Of a stretch of DNA of 64,000 nt, positions 1 to 12,923 are shown one piece after another. A model generated the notes under the pieces. That model was not told the origin of the DNA. It did no database searches and saw nothing but the letters and a program-made list of their open reading frames with translations. Source of the DNA: Schistocephalus solidus (lineage: Eukaryota; Platyhelminthes; Cestoda; Diphyllobothriidea; Diphyllobothriidae); the NCBI GenBank assembly GCA_017591395.1, contig WEDG01005621.1, forward strand, positions 62,001 through 126,000, given 5' to 3'. The translations under genes and the position numbers were made by a program. Each line of letters begins with the position of its first letter. Position 1 is the first letter of the stretch.

Positions 1-3000
1 ACCTCAAAATGTCTGAGGCATCATACAAGAGTATTTAAACGGTGTCTGACCATCGGTGCAAATTTGAAAGATGAAAAAGCTCAAAAACTGGGTCGCAAAT
101 AAAATTAATAAAACTCAAAGAGATTGGCGTTTTGAAGTTTGCTTGATTTTCTTTCTCCCACTCGCTGCGAAACTGTAATGCTTAGTTTTTTGATTAGATA
201 ATGATGCGGGAAGAAAATTGGCTACTTTAAGAAAACTGGAAGCAATAAGGGCAATGGCCTAATCTTGACGAGACATTTCCCAAAATGTTTATGAAACCAA
301 CGTTGCATTAACAGGAGATTATGTGGAAATTCTAGTGTTCTGCTATTGGTGTTTTTCCATTACAGCTTTTTCAGAGCTAATAAGAGCAGTAAGCCAGTGG
401 TTTATTTCATGCAATTCGAATGAATTCATGTTCACTTAAGAAAAACGAGATTCATACTACTGAATCAACGTAGCCAAATTCTGCTCCATGACAACGCACA
501 GCCAGTTGCTGTCCAGAGGAAAGGACAACCTTTCACCCACTGACCTCCATTTGTCAAGCTTCTTAACACTTTTTTAAGCAAAAAACTTACAAGAACAAAA
601 CTGAGTCCGAAGCTGAGTTCAAAGAATCCCTACCATCAAATCAAGCGATCTTTATCTATGGAGCATAAGTGATCCCGTTCATCGATATCACCGATGCATA
701 TATGTTCAGAGCTCTTAACTTGACTTATTGTAAAATACACAGTGTTAAGCTATTCAAAAGTAAATATTTGTTTCTGAAACTGGCCAGTGGTTTCCGAAAC
801 AACCTAATACATCAGGATCACTAACATGAGGGAAAATGCCTGCTGTATACAATTCCGTATCACCTCTGCCACAGGTCAAATATATCACCGGAGGAGCGCT
901 GTCTGCATGAAAGTCCCTGAACTGGTCATACCCAAGTAACTGTTGGCTATAAAGAACGGCGATTTGCGACTCGCTTCACTGAAAATCCACATGGTCCCAT
1001 AACCGCTCGTTGTTGCGCTACTACCGCGAAGAAGAACTCCACAATCTAACAAAGAGTTGACATGAATTCTTACAAACGAACATATGTACATTTGGTGTGT
1101 TTGCTAGCGCATTTTATTGGTTGCTTCCTTGTTTTAAGCTTAGCAACACTCGTCCCGATGTGCCCCACCGCTGCAGGGCAGCGATCGTAGTCCAAATTCC
1201 CATACGGTCACGAAGTAAAAAAATCGATTGTTGTCACCCTGCCACCACCTTAGAACGCGCGAATTATTAAGGCTAGCCGAAAGTAATGCCGTTTGTTAAC
1301 AAATGAAAATACAAGTTTTAACCATAAATCATAAATCACTGTTTCCCATCTTGCACCTATGTTTAATGCCCTTTTTGAGAGGAAGTGGGCTTTGGTGGAC
1401 AGAATTCTGAGAACCCAGGTTTTTCAGCAGCGACAGTTCCAAAAGGTTTTCCATTCAGAAATTACTGCAGAGATATGGAAGAAGGATAATCGGTTAGCGC
1501 AAAATCGGATAGATAGGGTGGATGGGACACAAGTCCTAATCCCGAATCCTGGTTCTTATTTTACCTCTGTCGATTGATTCTCGCTGGATCTTTAACGACA
1601 AGAGCTTAGTTCAGACGTTCTTCTTGTTGACCGTAGGGGTCAGTTGTTACAATTTAATCAGTAGTTCAAAGTGAATTATGACAACCATAAAGCCCCAAAC
1701 ACTCAGTGGAACTTTCTTGGGCGTATGGGCCTAATTTTTGATGTTTAAACTGTGGATCATCATTGCTGTATGCGCTTACTGCTAAAGTAATGAATCCATT
1801 TCAAATCGAAAGAAAAAATTTAATGAATACATCGTTCCATCTCTTGTTTGCTAGTGTTACTAATTTTGGAATGCTGGGCTTTGTTTATTATGAAAGATGG
1901 GTATGAAATCCGAACTCCTTGTCTAATGAACTATTTGTTGAATATGATCCTTACCATTAGAACATGGCTAGGAGATTGGCATCAGAAAGTACGAAATCGC
2001 CTGATCGGAATTTCGCTGATCAACCGATATCTAAAAGCATTCGGATAACCGTCAAAATCCTGGTTTGATAGCTGCTGTGGCATTGTTTCCCGTGCGAAGT
2101 GCCTGCGCATCTCGGGATTTTTAATTCCCTCTTTTTATGCGTGGGCATAAATAATTAAATCTAGCGTATAAATTAAAGCCACAAAATGGCATACATGCCC
2201 GTTAACTTTAGTCATTTACATTTCAATACTAATACATTTTCATTAAGTCACAATTTCCCCACACTGGCCCTCAAAGCATGAATAACAATCCAATCATTTT
2301 GCCTTCAAGTAGACGGCTGTAGACAGTTAATAAATCTCAGAATAAATTCATAATTGTTCAAAAAACAAATGTCATTTTGCCGAGAGGTTTAAGTTCGGCC
2401 AGAAATAATGTTGACCCTGAAATCGGGAACCCGTGACTTCGACTGCAAATTGAAGATCACAAAGAAATATTGCTGCCACAATACCCCATACGTATGAGGA
2501 TATGGTTTTGATCTTTCCTGCAACCACTTTCAGTGGTTAAATTTCCCTGTTTTCTCCTCGAGATTTATTTTTCACCTGAAAGACCAGTGAAGAAATGTCA
2601 GCCACGATGGTTTTATGGAGATTCACTGGTCACTATTCAACCTGCGAGAAATGTTTTCGTAGTGACTGAGTTTATTTTTACACAGGCTCCAGTTAGAAAT
2701 GTTTTAATAACGTTGCAAGGACCCTCTGCTATGCTTTTTTTCCATAAAATGGCTTTGAGGAAGCCAGATGGTATGGATTGCGTCGCAGTTTCCCTTTCGG
2801 TTTAGATATGTTTTGCGATAGAAATTGCCCATAAGTTGATTTTCGGATGTCCCTTACTCGCTTTTTACCGAAAGTAATCAAATTAATGTGTTGACTGCTT
2901 TCCGCTTTCAAAAGCGTTCCTAAAAGCCGCCGGCTGGATACTATTAAATTATTACTTGGTTGTTTTAACCGTTAGCAGTGGCAGGATTATTTTGAGCACC

Positions 3001-6000
3001 CCTTTAGATATTTTATGGACCGAGAAACTGTTGAATAAATGTGTTTTGATTTCCGTGAGTTTGGAAATACTCAGCTGACTTCATAAAGCCAACCATTGAT
3101 TACTTTGCTAGCGAATGTTGGCTCACACGTTTCGCGAATTTCTTCCGTGGTGGCATCACCACGTTTGCTGCAACTGACTCCATGCCGCAAATTAATTGCT
3201 CTTCAGATGATTTCCTTCTACCGTAGTCCATCACCGGCCGACTCCAAAGTGAATATTTTTTAAGTGGCATACCAGTCACGTAGAATAGAGGTAAAGAGCT
3301 GCAGTTAGGCTGGAAGGTGACGCATCCAACCATTTTTAAAGTTTGCCACTTAGATTCCGTCATAAATTAGGACCGGATGTCTAATTACCTTAGTTTAGAC
3401 GCACCCGAGGCATCTCAGTTGGCTAACAAGAGGACACATATGATGAGGTGTGTTACTGACTGACTATCTTAACGACGTGATCTGAGGTTACGTTTCGAAA
3501 ATTACAGCATGTTTAGTTTGTTGGAGACCTTTAGCCAAAATAACCCCTGTATCGGCGAGCCGAATCTCACATTGTAACTAGCTGCTTTGGCATATAGTAA
3601 ATTATCATAGTTTATCCTTTGATCTTCCTCACTGTAGTTCCGAGGGTGAAACGAATTTGGGTGAATTTTGCTTACCCAGGTACTCGCCGTCATCTTTAAA
3701 TTACACATTTAAAAACCAACAGAAAAACAAATTCGTACTCATATCAAGCCCATCCATTCACTGCAATCAGACAGGCATACAGAGATAAGTGAAATTAAAT
3801 TCGTTAGGCATAATTTAATCTGCAGGCCCAATGTGTTTAACTTTGCACCTGCACTATATAGAGCATGTTATCTACCGTGAGACTCCTCCGTCCCCCCCAA
3901 GCCACCGGCATAACCCATCTTTCCAAACGTGAAACCCTGGGAGGTTTGACTAGTAACATTCAATTCTGTTATGACGGATGAACCCTAAATTCGCGTTCTA
4001 ATGCAGAAAGAAGTGAATACGTTTCATCGCGGGCCAGACACCGACACTTAATTTCCCAAATAAAAATCCCTGACGAGAGATCATTTATAATACAAGGATA
4101 TCGGTCCAGTAGCCTTTTTTGCCATTGGCACTACTACTAGAAAGTGGTAGTTATCCATTTTGTTTAAATATAGCCTTCACCAAGGTGACAAACGGATGCC
4201 TTTTAATCCAACTGGAAGGCCTCAGAACCCGTCCTCCTCTACTGAAATTCATCGAGTCCTAATTATCCAAACGCTGTCGGTAACTGCCACATAACGCCTC
4301 ACCCAATCACGGATGGCGCACGTCAAGACTCGATTCCGGGCTCGCCACTTCGCCTTCTTTCAAGTAACCACATTTTAACACTTTTCAAAATTTATAGGCT
4401 TTCTTTTATGCTGTTGACGTTAAGTGTGTTAGTTTACTTCCTAAGAACAATGGAAATACTGGTGTTGGAAAAAGTAACTCGAAACTATTTTTCTGGAGCA
4501 ATTGAGTTCGACCTAGCAGATGAAGTTTCTTCATCCAAGTGTAGTTTTTATGTGCGTTAGCCCAATAACCTTTAAAATAAACCCTCTTTAGAACACTTCA
4601 CCATAAAGGACGTAGGCATAAGTTATGCATATAAGCTAGCTTTATCACCGCATGTAATTTGAGTTTCTGCAAAGATCAGGCAGAGATGCGATTTCATGTT
4701 ATTTAAATATTTTCCTTCTAACAGTAAAGCTAAGAAATTACCAGAATGTTGTTTTTTACACATTGAAGTATTTTTATTCCTTTTATATTGAATGAAGGCC
4801 TTGGACCATAGAAGAATCGAAAATTGTTAGTGACGGAAGATTTTCATCGCAAGCTGGATCCACCATTTCTTTTACTAACAGATATCAGTTGGCTAAAATT
4901 ACGTTAACTAGTTCTTGCTCTAATCTTCCACGTATTGAGAGTCCCAATCCAGTAGATTAAGCCAATAACATACAGTTCTGGCTCCTCCTCCTGCATCTGC
5001 CTATTACCCCTCCCGTGGATGATAGGTTTTTTAATCCATTAGCACTCATAAACCGCATTCATTTTATGAAATTTAATGGAGAATTATTCAAGAAGGTTTT
5101 TCACTGTTTGCTCATCGCCCTCTCTCAATGCTTCCAGATATTATTTGATGATCTCAATAGGCGAATGTCTAATCCATCTGTCGTCATTATTATAAATGCA
5201 AAATACAAACACAAATGTATAATTGTCAGTTCCCAGATTTATTTGTGAACTTTTTTATTGCTGTTGACTGTGTCTATTTAAATGTACACCAAGGCAAGTA
5301 TTATTGCTGGTGATATTAGTAGCATTCGAGCGTTCAGCGAAACGTAAACTTGTGAGCTTTACATGCATACCTAGATCCACCGAAATCCACGAAAAGTCTC
5401 TTTTATCTTTACGTTACGGTATAAGAACAACTACTGGGGAGGACGGCCGTGAGCAGGAGGCTTATGGTCAACAAATCTTTCTATGTAATCAACTGCCCCT
5501 GGTGATATAAAACGTAGTAAAAACGTCCTTACTCAGTTTAAAAATAGGGCCTTTTTGCAAACTTCGGTGTATATGGTGCAATTTGCGGTCACTCAGAGTT
5601 GCAGAGAAGCATCTGTAAATTCAAACAGTTAGAAAATGCCAACTCCGTACTTTGTAATGCTCTAAGTATCTTAGCACCTAATGACTGTCTCCTTTAGAGG
5701 ACAGATTTTGGGCGCAGTTGTATCTGGGCGCCCTCCAAAGACAAACCATGAACTAGAATGGAGTCAACCTACTTCGTATGCCCTCTACGATTTTTCTTAG
5801 AGACCTACTGATTCTTCTTTTGCACGTTAGTTTCCTTTGTTTTCAGGAGAATTCAAAGTTAAGAAGTGGAATCATTTATACCTTCCTCGTAACACCGTTA
5901 CCTACATGTCGTTTACCGTCTCCAATAAGACATGAAATTCAGTGTGCGGTCCCACATGGTGCTTGAATTTCTGATCAAATCGATAATAAGCCGGACCTTT

Positions 6001-6119
6001 TCACTCAAACGATTCAGCCCTCCCCCAAAGATATAGTATTTTCCTAGATAACTTCTGTAGTCATGGAAATTAAGAGGGTAATTCCAGGAATATATGCGGA
6101 TATTACTTATATGCCTCAT
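1..6119. other. Spacer without recognised genes
   Basis: Mixed-composition DNA with frames of at most 90 codons and no domain, RNA gene or long repeat that I could recognise. Confidence 0.6.
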
Positions 6120-6360
6120 CCGCAGCAAGGCATGGGAACAGAAGCACCCCGTAATACAGGTGGATTCGTTTTAAATAACAGTAAACTTTGGGTTAAGTTT
6201 AGGGTTCGGATTAAGGTATTATTGGGGTCAAATTTAATATTAAGATGAGGTTTAAGGGTAAGGTTATGGTAAGGTTTGAGGTTAGGTTTTTTTCTAGGTT
6301 AAGCACACCAGAAACTTTAATTTTCGTGGAATTAAGTGCAAGACCACCTTTGCGTAAACA
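6120..6360 (+). repeat. Dispersed element with degenerate GGTTAG core, copy 1
   Basis: A core at about 6188-6302 is built of imperfect telomere-like units (GGGTTAAG, TAGGGTTC, AAGGTTATGG, GAGGTTAGG). Flanks are shared with the copies at 45.5 and 46.9 kb: GGCATGGGAACAGAAGC and CCCGTAATAC on the left, CGTGGAATTAAGTGCAAGAC on the right. The repeat explains the Leu/Asn/Thr-rich minus-strand frame here. Confidence 0.7.
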
Positions 6361-9300
6361 GATTTTCACTATGCAGTAACCCAGGATTCGAGTCGTGGAC
6401 GGGTCTGAATATGCGATCTTGGCATTCGAGTTGCCGGAAAACAGCAAAGTCACACCCGCTGAACCATATTCCGGCTGTTGAAATGTAAAAAGCTCTCTGC
6501 ATATCATAGTAATTTGGTGCAAATAAATATTCTTTTTCAACTATGAAAGTAAAAATGACTCGATCGTTCGGCCGTCGCCAAAGACAAGGTCCACCTATGC
6601 CCCAAAAAGTTGATGCAGCCGTTACATCTGCGTGAATATATTTCCCATGAAAAAGATGTGCAGATTATTCACCTAACTCTCTACACACCCAGTTTGTATT
6701 AATAGCAGGAAGAAATCATGACATTCAGAAATTGGTGCGAGCTTAGGAAATGACAAGATTAAGCAGTGAATTTATATCTATCAGAAGTTGAGTGGTCCCT
6801 GACTGCACATCCTTCAGACTTCATTCCAGGGGTGTCCGGGGTTCATAAAAGTGAGAAGGAGTCATCGAAACCTGACCTTTTGTTGTGAGTAGGAGCAAAG
6901 TAGCTCGTCAATTGGCTACCTTCTACGCTAATTAGGTGCATCTGTTTGTTCCGTGTGCTGGAGGAAGCCCTGGATTCGGTCTGAACCGACCTGGTTCTCT
7001 CTTCCTTCTCGCCCACGCTAGGGGGTTTACTGAGGTGAGCCGAATCAGAATGAAAGGTGCCGTGGCCTTCGTGATGTAAAGTGAGAAGCTTTTAGGTGCC
7101 ATACAGGGGCTCGGATCCCATTGTAGCGAGATGCATCATGTAAGCCGCATGAAAGAGTGACCATTGTAGTCTGATTCGTGCTCATAGTGAGGATGGAGGT
7201 TTTGCGCCTGTTGGTCGCCTTCCCACCCAAGAATTTTAGCATGTTATTATCGAGTTTTTATGGAATCAGTTGCGTAGGGCCATGGTGGTGACAAGCATGG
7301 TAATTTACCGCTAGGAAGAATCCTGTAGGATCTGTCAGGAGGACCCCTTCCAACCGACTCTTTCGAAAATCGTCCTTTCAATCCATTAACATGCCATGCA
7401 TGTACTGATGTCATGCCGAATCCCCACAGGGCTGGTGCTCTTCACAGCCAGTTAGATGATTAAGAAGTCCAGTCGATATGCTACCCACTCAAGGACACTA
7501 ACTGATTAGTCCGATTTCAGTCTGACCTTGGACATTCTCGCATGTTACTTTTGCGCCTTAAGGATGCTGTTGACTTAAGTCAATACACGATTCTTTTTCC
7601 GCTCACGACTCTCTGTTTTCCCTTTCTGGTAAATTATCAGGCAAAAAAATTATTCGTAGACGTTCAAAGTTGATATTCATCACCACAGTGGTTACAATCC
7701 GTAAGAATTAGATAATTTTCCCAAGTACGACACTAAGGAAACATGCTAAAACACCATTAGGAAGTACTACGGTGAAGGTCAGAGAGCTACATCGCCACTT
7801 ATATCAATGTATGGTTGTTTTAGGCAGGTAAATTGATGAAGAACTGTAATAATTTAGTATGTTGAAACTGTAAGCCAAACGCTTATTTCTTTCCCCAGGA
7901 CACAATCCTTTCTTTTCCCAATTAAATTCCTAACAGATTAGTACAGAAATTCAGTTTGAAAACGTCTTGAGTAATACGAAAGGTCTGAGGCCTATAATAC
8001 CGAATTTCACGTTTGTGAATCGATATTATCGATACCTTGGAACAAAATATCTGAACGTCTGATATCTCACGATAAATCATCTAGACAAATTGAAACAAAT
8101 TCGCAAAAATAAGGAATTACTCATAACCAAAAGTGGGTATTGGACTGCATAAATCCTGTAAATGCTTGGGTGGTTTTTACTACATCCCACCTTAAACATT
8201 GAAAGATGTCCCTTTTCCGTAAGTTGATCCAGGTAGTTGAGGAGTATTCGGGTAAAAGATGTTCAACGATGTTGAAACGGGAGTGCTCCTGTACACCACC
8301 GCTATTTTTCCAGCCCCACTAACATTTGCATACTAAAAATCCTGCCCTTGACGGTATATGTGCTGGAAAAGCCAGGAAGGCATTCCCAAATTTTGCTGGT
8401 CACCATGCTTGCCGATTTCGGTTGAAATTTAGTCGAGGCAATTTAAATTATTCCTGAACATCTGTTGCACTCTATGCCGCTTTCCTACAGGAACAATTAG
8501 AAACCGAGGTCAGCCTTTGTCTCCACTGAAGAAGGTGTGTCGGCTGCTTCCACATAAATTGCAGACGGTCTTTTGAAGACACCCAAAACGTGTTCTGCGT
8601 ATCGCATAATGAGACAGGCAGGTTCATTTAGGCTGAATAACGCCTAAATACTGAGGGCATGAGGATTGCCGATTCTCTTGTCTTGCACGAATATCCTTAT
8701 TTTAACATTCAAATCCTGTGTCTCGATTTCACTTTGCCTAGCAGACAGTTAGCTATTATCTGCCTCCTGCAGTCTTTGTTACACTTCATGAAAGAATGCG
8801 GCTTTGCTTTGAGCTGTGTTGTTTTCCATGAAGGCCCTGTGGAGTTGCCTTTTTCGGGGAAAAACTGTTATTTCACAGAAAGACGTCTTCGAGGTAGCAG
8901 TGACGCAATCGGAGGCCCGAAAAAGTATCCTGGGAGCACATGGACCCCTCCGATAAGGACAAAATATCCTGAAGATGTGTTTAGTGTGTGCAGGTTGTAT
9001 TTATGGCGGCATGTGCACAATTCATACTTTAGTTATATTTTTTGAGTGCGCTGCTCATACCCTTGAAATGGCGCAACGAATAGGGAAATAAATATGCCGC
9101 TACGTTTAGTTGATTTAATTAGTGGACATTTATTCCATGCGCGGTTCGATATGTGTGGACTGTCTGTATTGCACTCTCGTGTCATTGCTGTAACGGTGTG
9201 CATTTATGCGAATGTTTTTGCAGCCTATATTTTTTATTTGTGGGGCATCCCTCTGAAGTCATTGTTGAGGCCGTATACACCAGAGAAGAACAAGACAAGC

Positions 9301-11892
9301 CAAGGCCTTCCATACACTCCATAGTCGCAGCAAGATACATATAATCCATCCTCTAGACTTTTCTCTGCCGAATTTGGAATGGGAACCCGAAATACACGCC
9401 AAGGGGTCAGAAGGCAACATGGATATGCATGAGGTTCATGAGGCAGTGACTTGCTTCAACGTACATACAATGTACAGCTGTAGACTGCTTAGCCAGTAAA
9501 AACTACTCCCAAACAGACTGACGTGATTTCAGCCGTGCGGGTATTTGCTACTAGGCACGCTACCTTAGTTATTATGCCTTCTCGATCATATGAACTGGAG
9601 CGCTTGTGCATTTCCGAATATCCGGAATAACAATACTTATGTTCCTACAGTTAATCATTGGGGATTTGGACGTAGTGAGGTGACTTTGCTTGTGAGATGT
9701 GTCTGAGTGGTGTCCGAAGCGTTTACACTGTGAGTATGTAATCTGAGCGACTGCAGTGCAATCAGAGCACTAAAATTCCGAAGAAATCAGAATGCATTCG
9801 TAGAGGAACGCTCACCAATCCCTGAAGGAACTCACTCTCGAGTCCCGCCAGCAGCCGCACAGCGGCTAGTAGTAGTATTTAATCTGTCTTTAAAACAGAA
9901 GGCATCAGAATGAGGCAGTTTACTGTACACAATTCCCTCAATGGGCTGCCCCTGTCTTCAGTTGCCCTTGGCGAGACCAGGCCCAGTGTTGGGTGCGTAC
10001 AGTCATACATGAAAGAGAGACAATTGGTGGCAAATGCTTCACTGTAATTACTGTAACGAGATCGAGATTTAACGATGAGTTTGTGTTGCCTAGCCCAGCG
10101 GTGGTATTTGGTGGCCAACGTTTTATCGGCCAAGGACTGCCGTGTTTAAATGTCGCATGGGCGGCCACACTATATGAAAGCACGTGTGACTCAACCGAAG
10201 TTGGTCTAGTGGTCAGCAAGTTTAGACCAGCTCACTGCGAAGGTGAATGACCTTGAGGCAACCAGCTTTGAACGAGGATGCCCGAAGTAATACGCGAAAT
10301 ATATAATCGTTCCTTTCCAGTCGTTCCTTTGCTCCTTCAGTATTCAGAGCCATCATAACGCCCATTAACACAGTTCATTTCTTTTCTGAGGTACGGCTAC
10401 CTGGACACGTCTGCGCCATATCAAACGTCCAATTACAAGGTAATTCATCAGAATAAATGTGACAACGAATGGGCGTTTACTGTTTGACAGAGTAGGCTAT
10501 TTCCATTTGGTAGTAGTCAAATACGCAGAGAAGTCCCAAATGCATTCAAAACTTTAAACGGAGGGAGTTTGAGCTGGATACTGTCATCGGGAAGGGATCA
10601 AACTTTCGTGCACCTGCATTAGAAAGGCCACACCACTCTCACATACACAGCCTTGACAAAACTCAATGTAACCGACAAAAGCTATTTGAGCTAGAATATT
10701 GCTCCCCCCCTGGCTGTTCGCTACGCCAGCTATTGTAATGCTTGCTGTTGGCAACACTTGTACAACTACATGAAGGCAGAACGAGTTGGTTGAGTGGCCT
10801 CGAGGAATACCTTTGCTCTATCTGGCCGGTGGAGGGAGTTTCGCTGTTGGTGCATTTAATTGAGTCGAAAGGCTAGATTCGGCGGAGGGGTATTTTAGAA
10901 ACTGTTTTGGTGAGCTCTAACATCACTGGTAGTGTGCAGATTCCGAGAAAAACTTAAGTGACCGTTGTGTGATCTGCAGCATACCTCCGGGATTTTACGT
11001 TCTGCACTGTGGATATAACACGTACAGGTTTAAATAGGCATCTCACCAACCGATGCAGTCATCGTTAAAAAGGCTGAACAAAATCTTACCACATAGTTCC
11101 AATCCACGCGACGATTACTCCTTCCATTGTAAGAAATCGTAACCGAATTATAGCAACAAGGCATTCTTTAGGTACCTATCTATCAAAATGGTGAACCACT
11201 TCTTTTCGAAGTACATGCACCTTGTGTAAACTTCCAGAGAATAAAAAACATTTCAGGCGATTGATTGGTTGTCCAATACTACCGTCCAAATTTAAGAAAG
11301 CAATGTATCCGCTTTCATTAAAAAATTCTGGCAAGTATTATGTACGAACGCGTGGGAATAATCAAGATTCAGGGGTATTAAGGAGAACCAAAGAAGATGA
11401 CTGCAACCGTTTGTTTATTCTTCGGAGTTTTCAAAATCTTCCAGTAGCCCATCTTCAGAGAGAGAGAAAGAGTAACAGTAACATTAAAGGAACAGGTGTA
11501 GGTGTAAAATTGAATCAACCGTCATTGACGCAGGTTTCGTGGTGACTGCACAGGGCTCCGTATGCTGGCACCAGCTCGATACAACGGTCAACCTAGTTCT
11601 TATCTGAGGTTCATGTTTTAATTAGTTCTGGACATGTTCTGCTCCTCGGCGTAGGTCATTATCATGACGGACGTGAAGTTGCACTTGTGACACGTTTCCT
11701 AGGCTTGGGCGATCACTTGCACGCACAGCTTATGTTCGTGTATGCACAAATCAAGCATGTGTAAGTCTGACAGGTGTAGTTACAAGAACAATGTTAGGTA
11801 CGCAACCTAGGGCTGCTCCTGGGATTTAATAGATCTTGGCTTCTCATGAGCCTCAGATTGACAAAGTTGAGAGATCCGGGTTTATATTTTGA
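6361..11892. other. Spacer without recognised genes
   Basis: Contains a 128-codon frame at 8659-9045 (plus) with no recognised domain and a patch at 9879-10250 open on both strands (possible relative of the 55 kb element). Nothing else stands out. Confidence 0.55.
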
Positions 11893-12317
11893 GAAATAAG
11901 GAGGGCTCAAATGACCAGTTTTATTTTTGTGCGGACATTTCGGTGAGTTTAGTCTGTTCACCATTTTCAAAGCGTTAACTGCAAATAACTTAACAGAATT
12001 TTAAATGGCATGCTATGGCTTGCTTGTCGGCCTCGGGATGATCGGTTTTTGTTCACTGCCTCAGTGCTATGGAGGATACTTAGCGAGCAGTCTAGCTGCT
12101 TGCTTTATGAAGCATTTTCTCGATGGGCGAGTTAGAGGGCGGTTGAGCCCTCTGTCGTTTTTTTCGGTTCAGTGACTCTTTTGAGTTCGTCCTCGGGCTG
12201 TGTCTATGCGGCTTTCTTGAATTCTGCGAGACCGGCTTGTTCTAAGCTTAGTGTACGCAATGAAGCAAAGTTTTCAACCTACAGGAAGTCCAAGAGGACT
12301 GCTAATGCGTTTCGCAG
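11893..12317 (+). repeat. Left arm of a large degenerate inverted repeat
   Basis: About 425 bp that reappear in reverse complement at 12487-12923. Shared blocks in the same order include CAAAGCGTTAAC, TGGAGGATACTT, TATGAAGCATTTTCTCGAT and TTCTTGAATTCTGCG. No protein motif is recognised in either arm. Weaker similarity seems to continue outward to about 11.80 kb. Confidence 0.85.
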
Positions 12318-12486
12318 CCCCCTCCCCTGTAGGAGTAACTATCGGTAGCTCGGAGGCTAAACTAAAACTCTTAACTTGTTACGTGCGTGGGAGAAACAGG
12401 CCATAATTCCGATCTTTAGGGAGCCACCATCGTAGGCCGAGGTATCTTAAAGACGGAACGGCTAACGCTCGAGGCAGGATATTCAG

Positions 12487-12923
12487 ATGCTAACTCAATT
12501 AGCAGGTATCTTGGACTTCCGGCAGGTGAAAACCTTTGCGTCATTACGTACACGAAGCTCAGGGCAAGATGGCCACGCAGAATTCAAGAAATCCGCACAG
12601 AGACAGCCTGATATCGAACTCACCCAAAGAGGAAAATGAGTAAACGAACCGAAATACCAACCGAGGGTTCAACCACCTCGTTCCTCACCTATCGAGAAAA
12701 TGCTTCATAACGGAAACAGCTCGACTGTTCGCCAAGTATCCTCCACAGGACAGAGGCAGCGAACAAAAAATGAGCATCCGGAGGCCGAAAAACAAGTCAT
12801 AGCACGCTATTTCAATTTCTGTTTAGTTATTCGCCGTTAACGCTTTGACAATGGTGAGCCGACTAAGCTCTCCGAAAGGTTAGCACATAAATAAAACTGG
12901 TCCAATGAGCCCGCCTTATTTAT
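12487..12923 (-). repeat. Right arm of the large degenerate inverted repeat
   Basis: Reverse-complement partner of 11893-12317, diverged by scattered substitutions and small indels. A spacer of about 169 bp (12318-12486) separates the arms. Either one transcript could form a long imperfect hairpin, or two copies of an unknown dispersed repeat lie head to head. Confidence 0.85.

Noticed and set aside
6211..6540. 109-codon minus-strand frame rich in LNLT-type repeats
   Set aside because: It is the antisense translation of the degenerate GGTTAG core.
8659..9045. 128-codon plus frame as a possible gene
   Set aside because: No domain, signal or splice context recognised. The length alone is not convincing in DNA of this composition.
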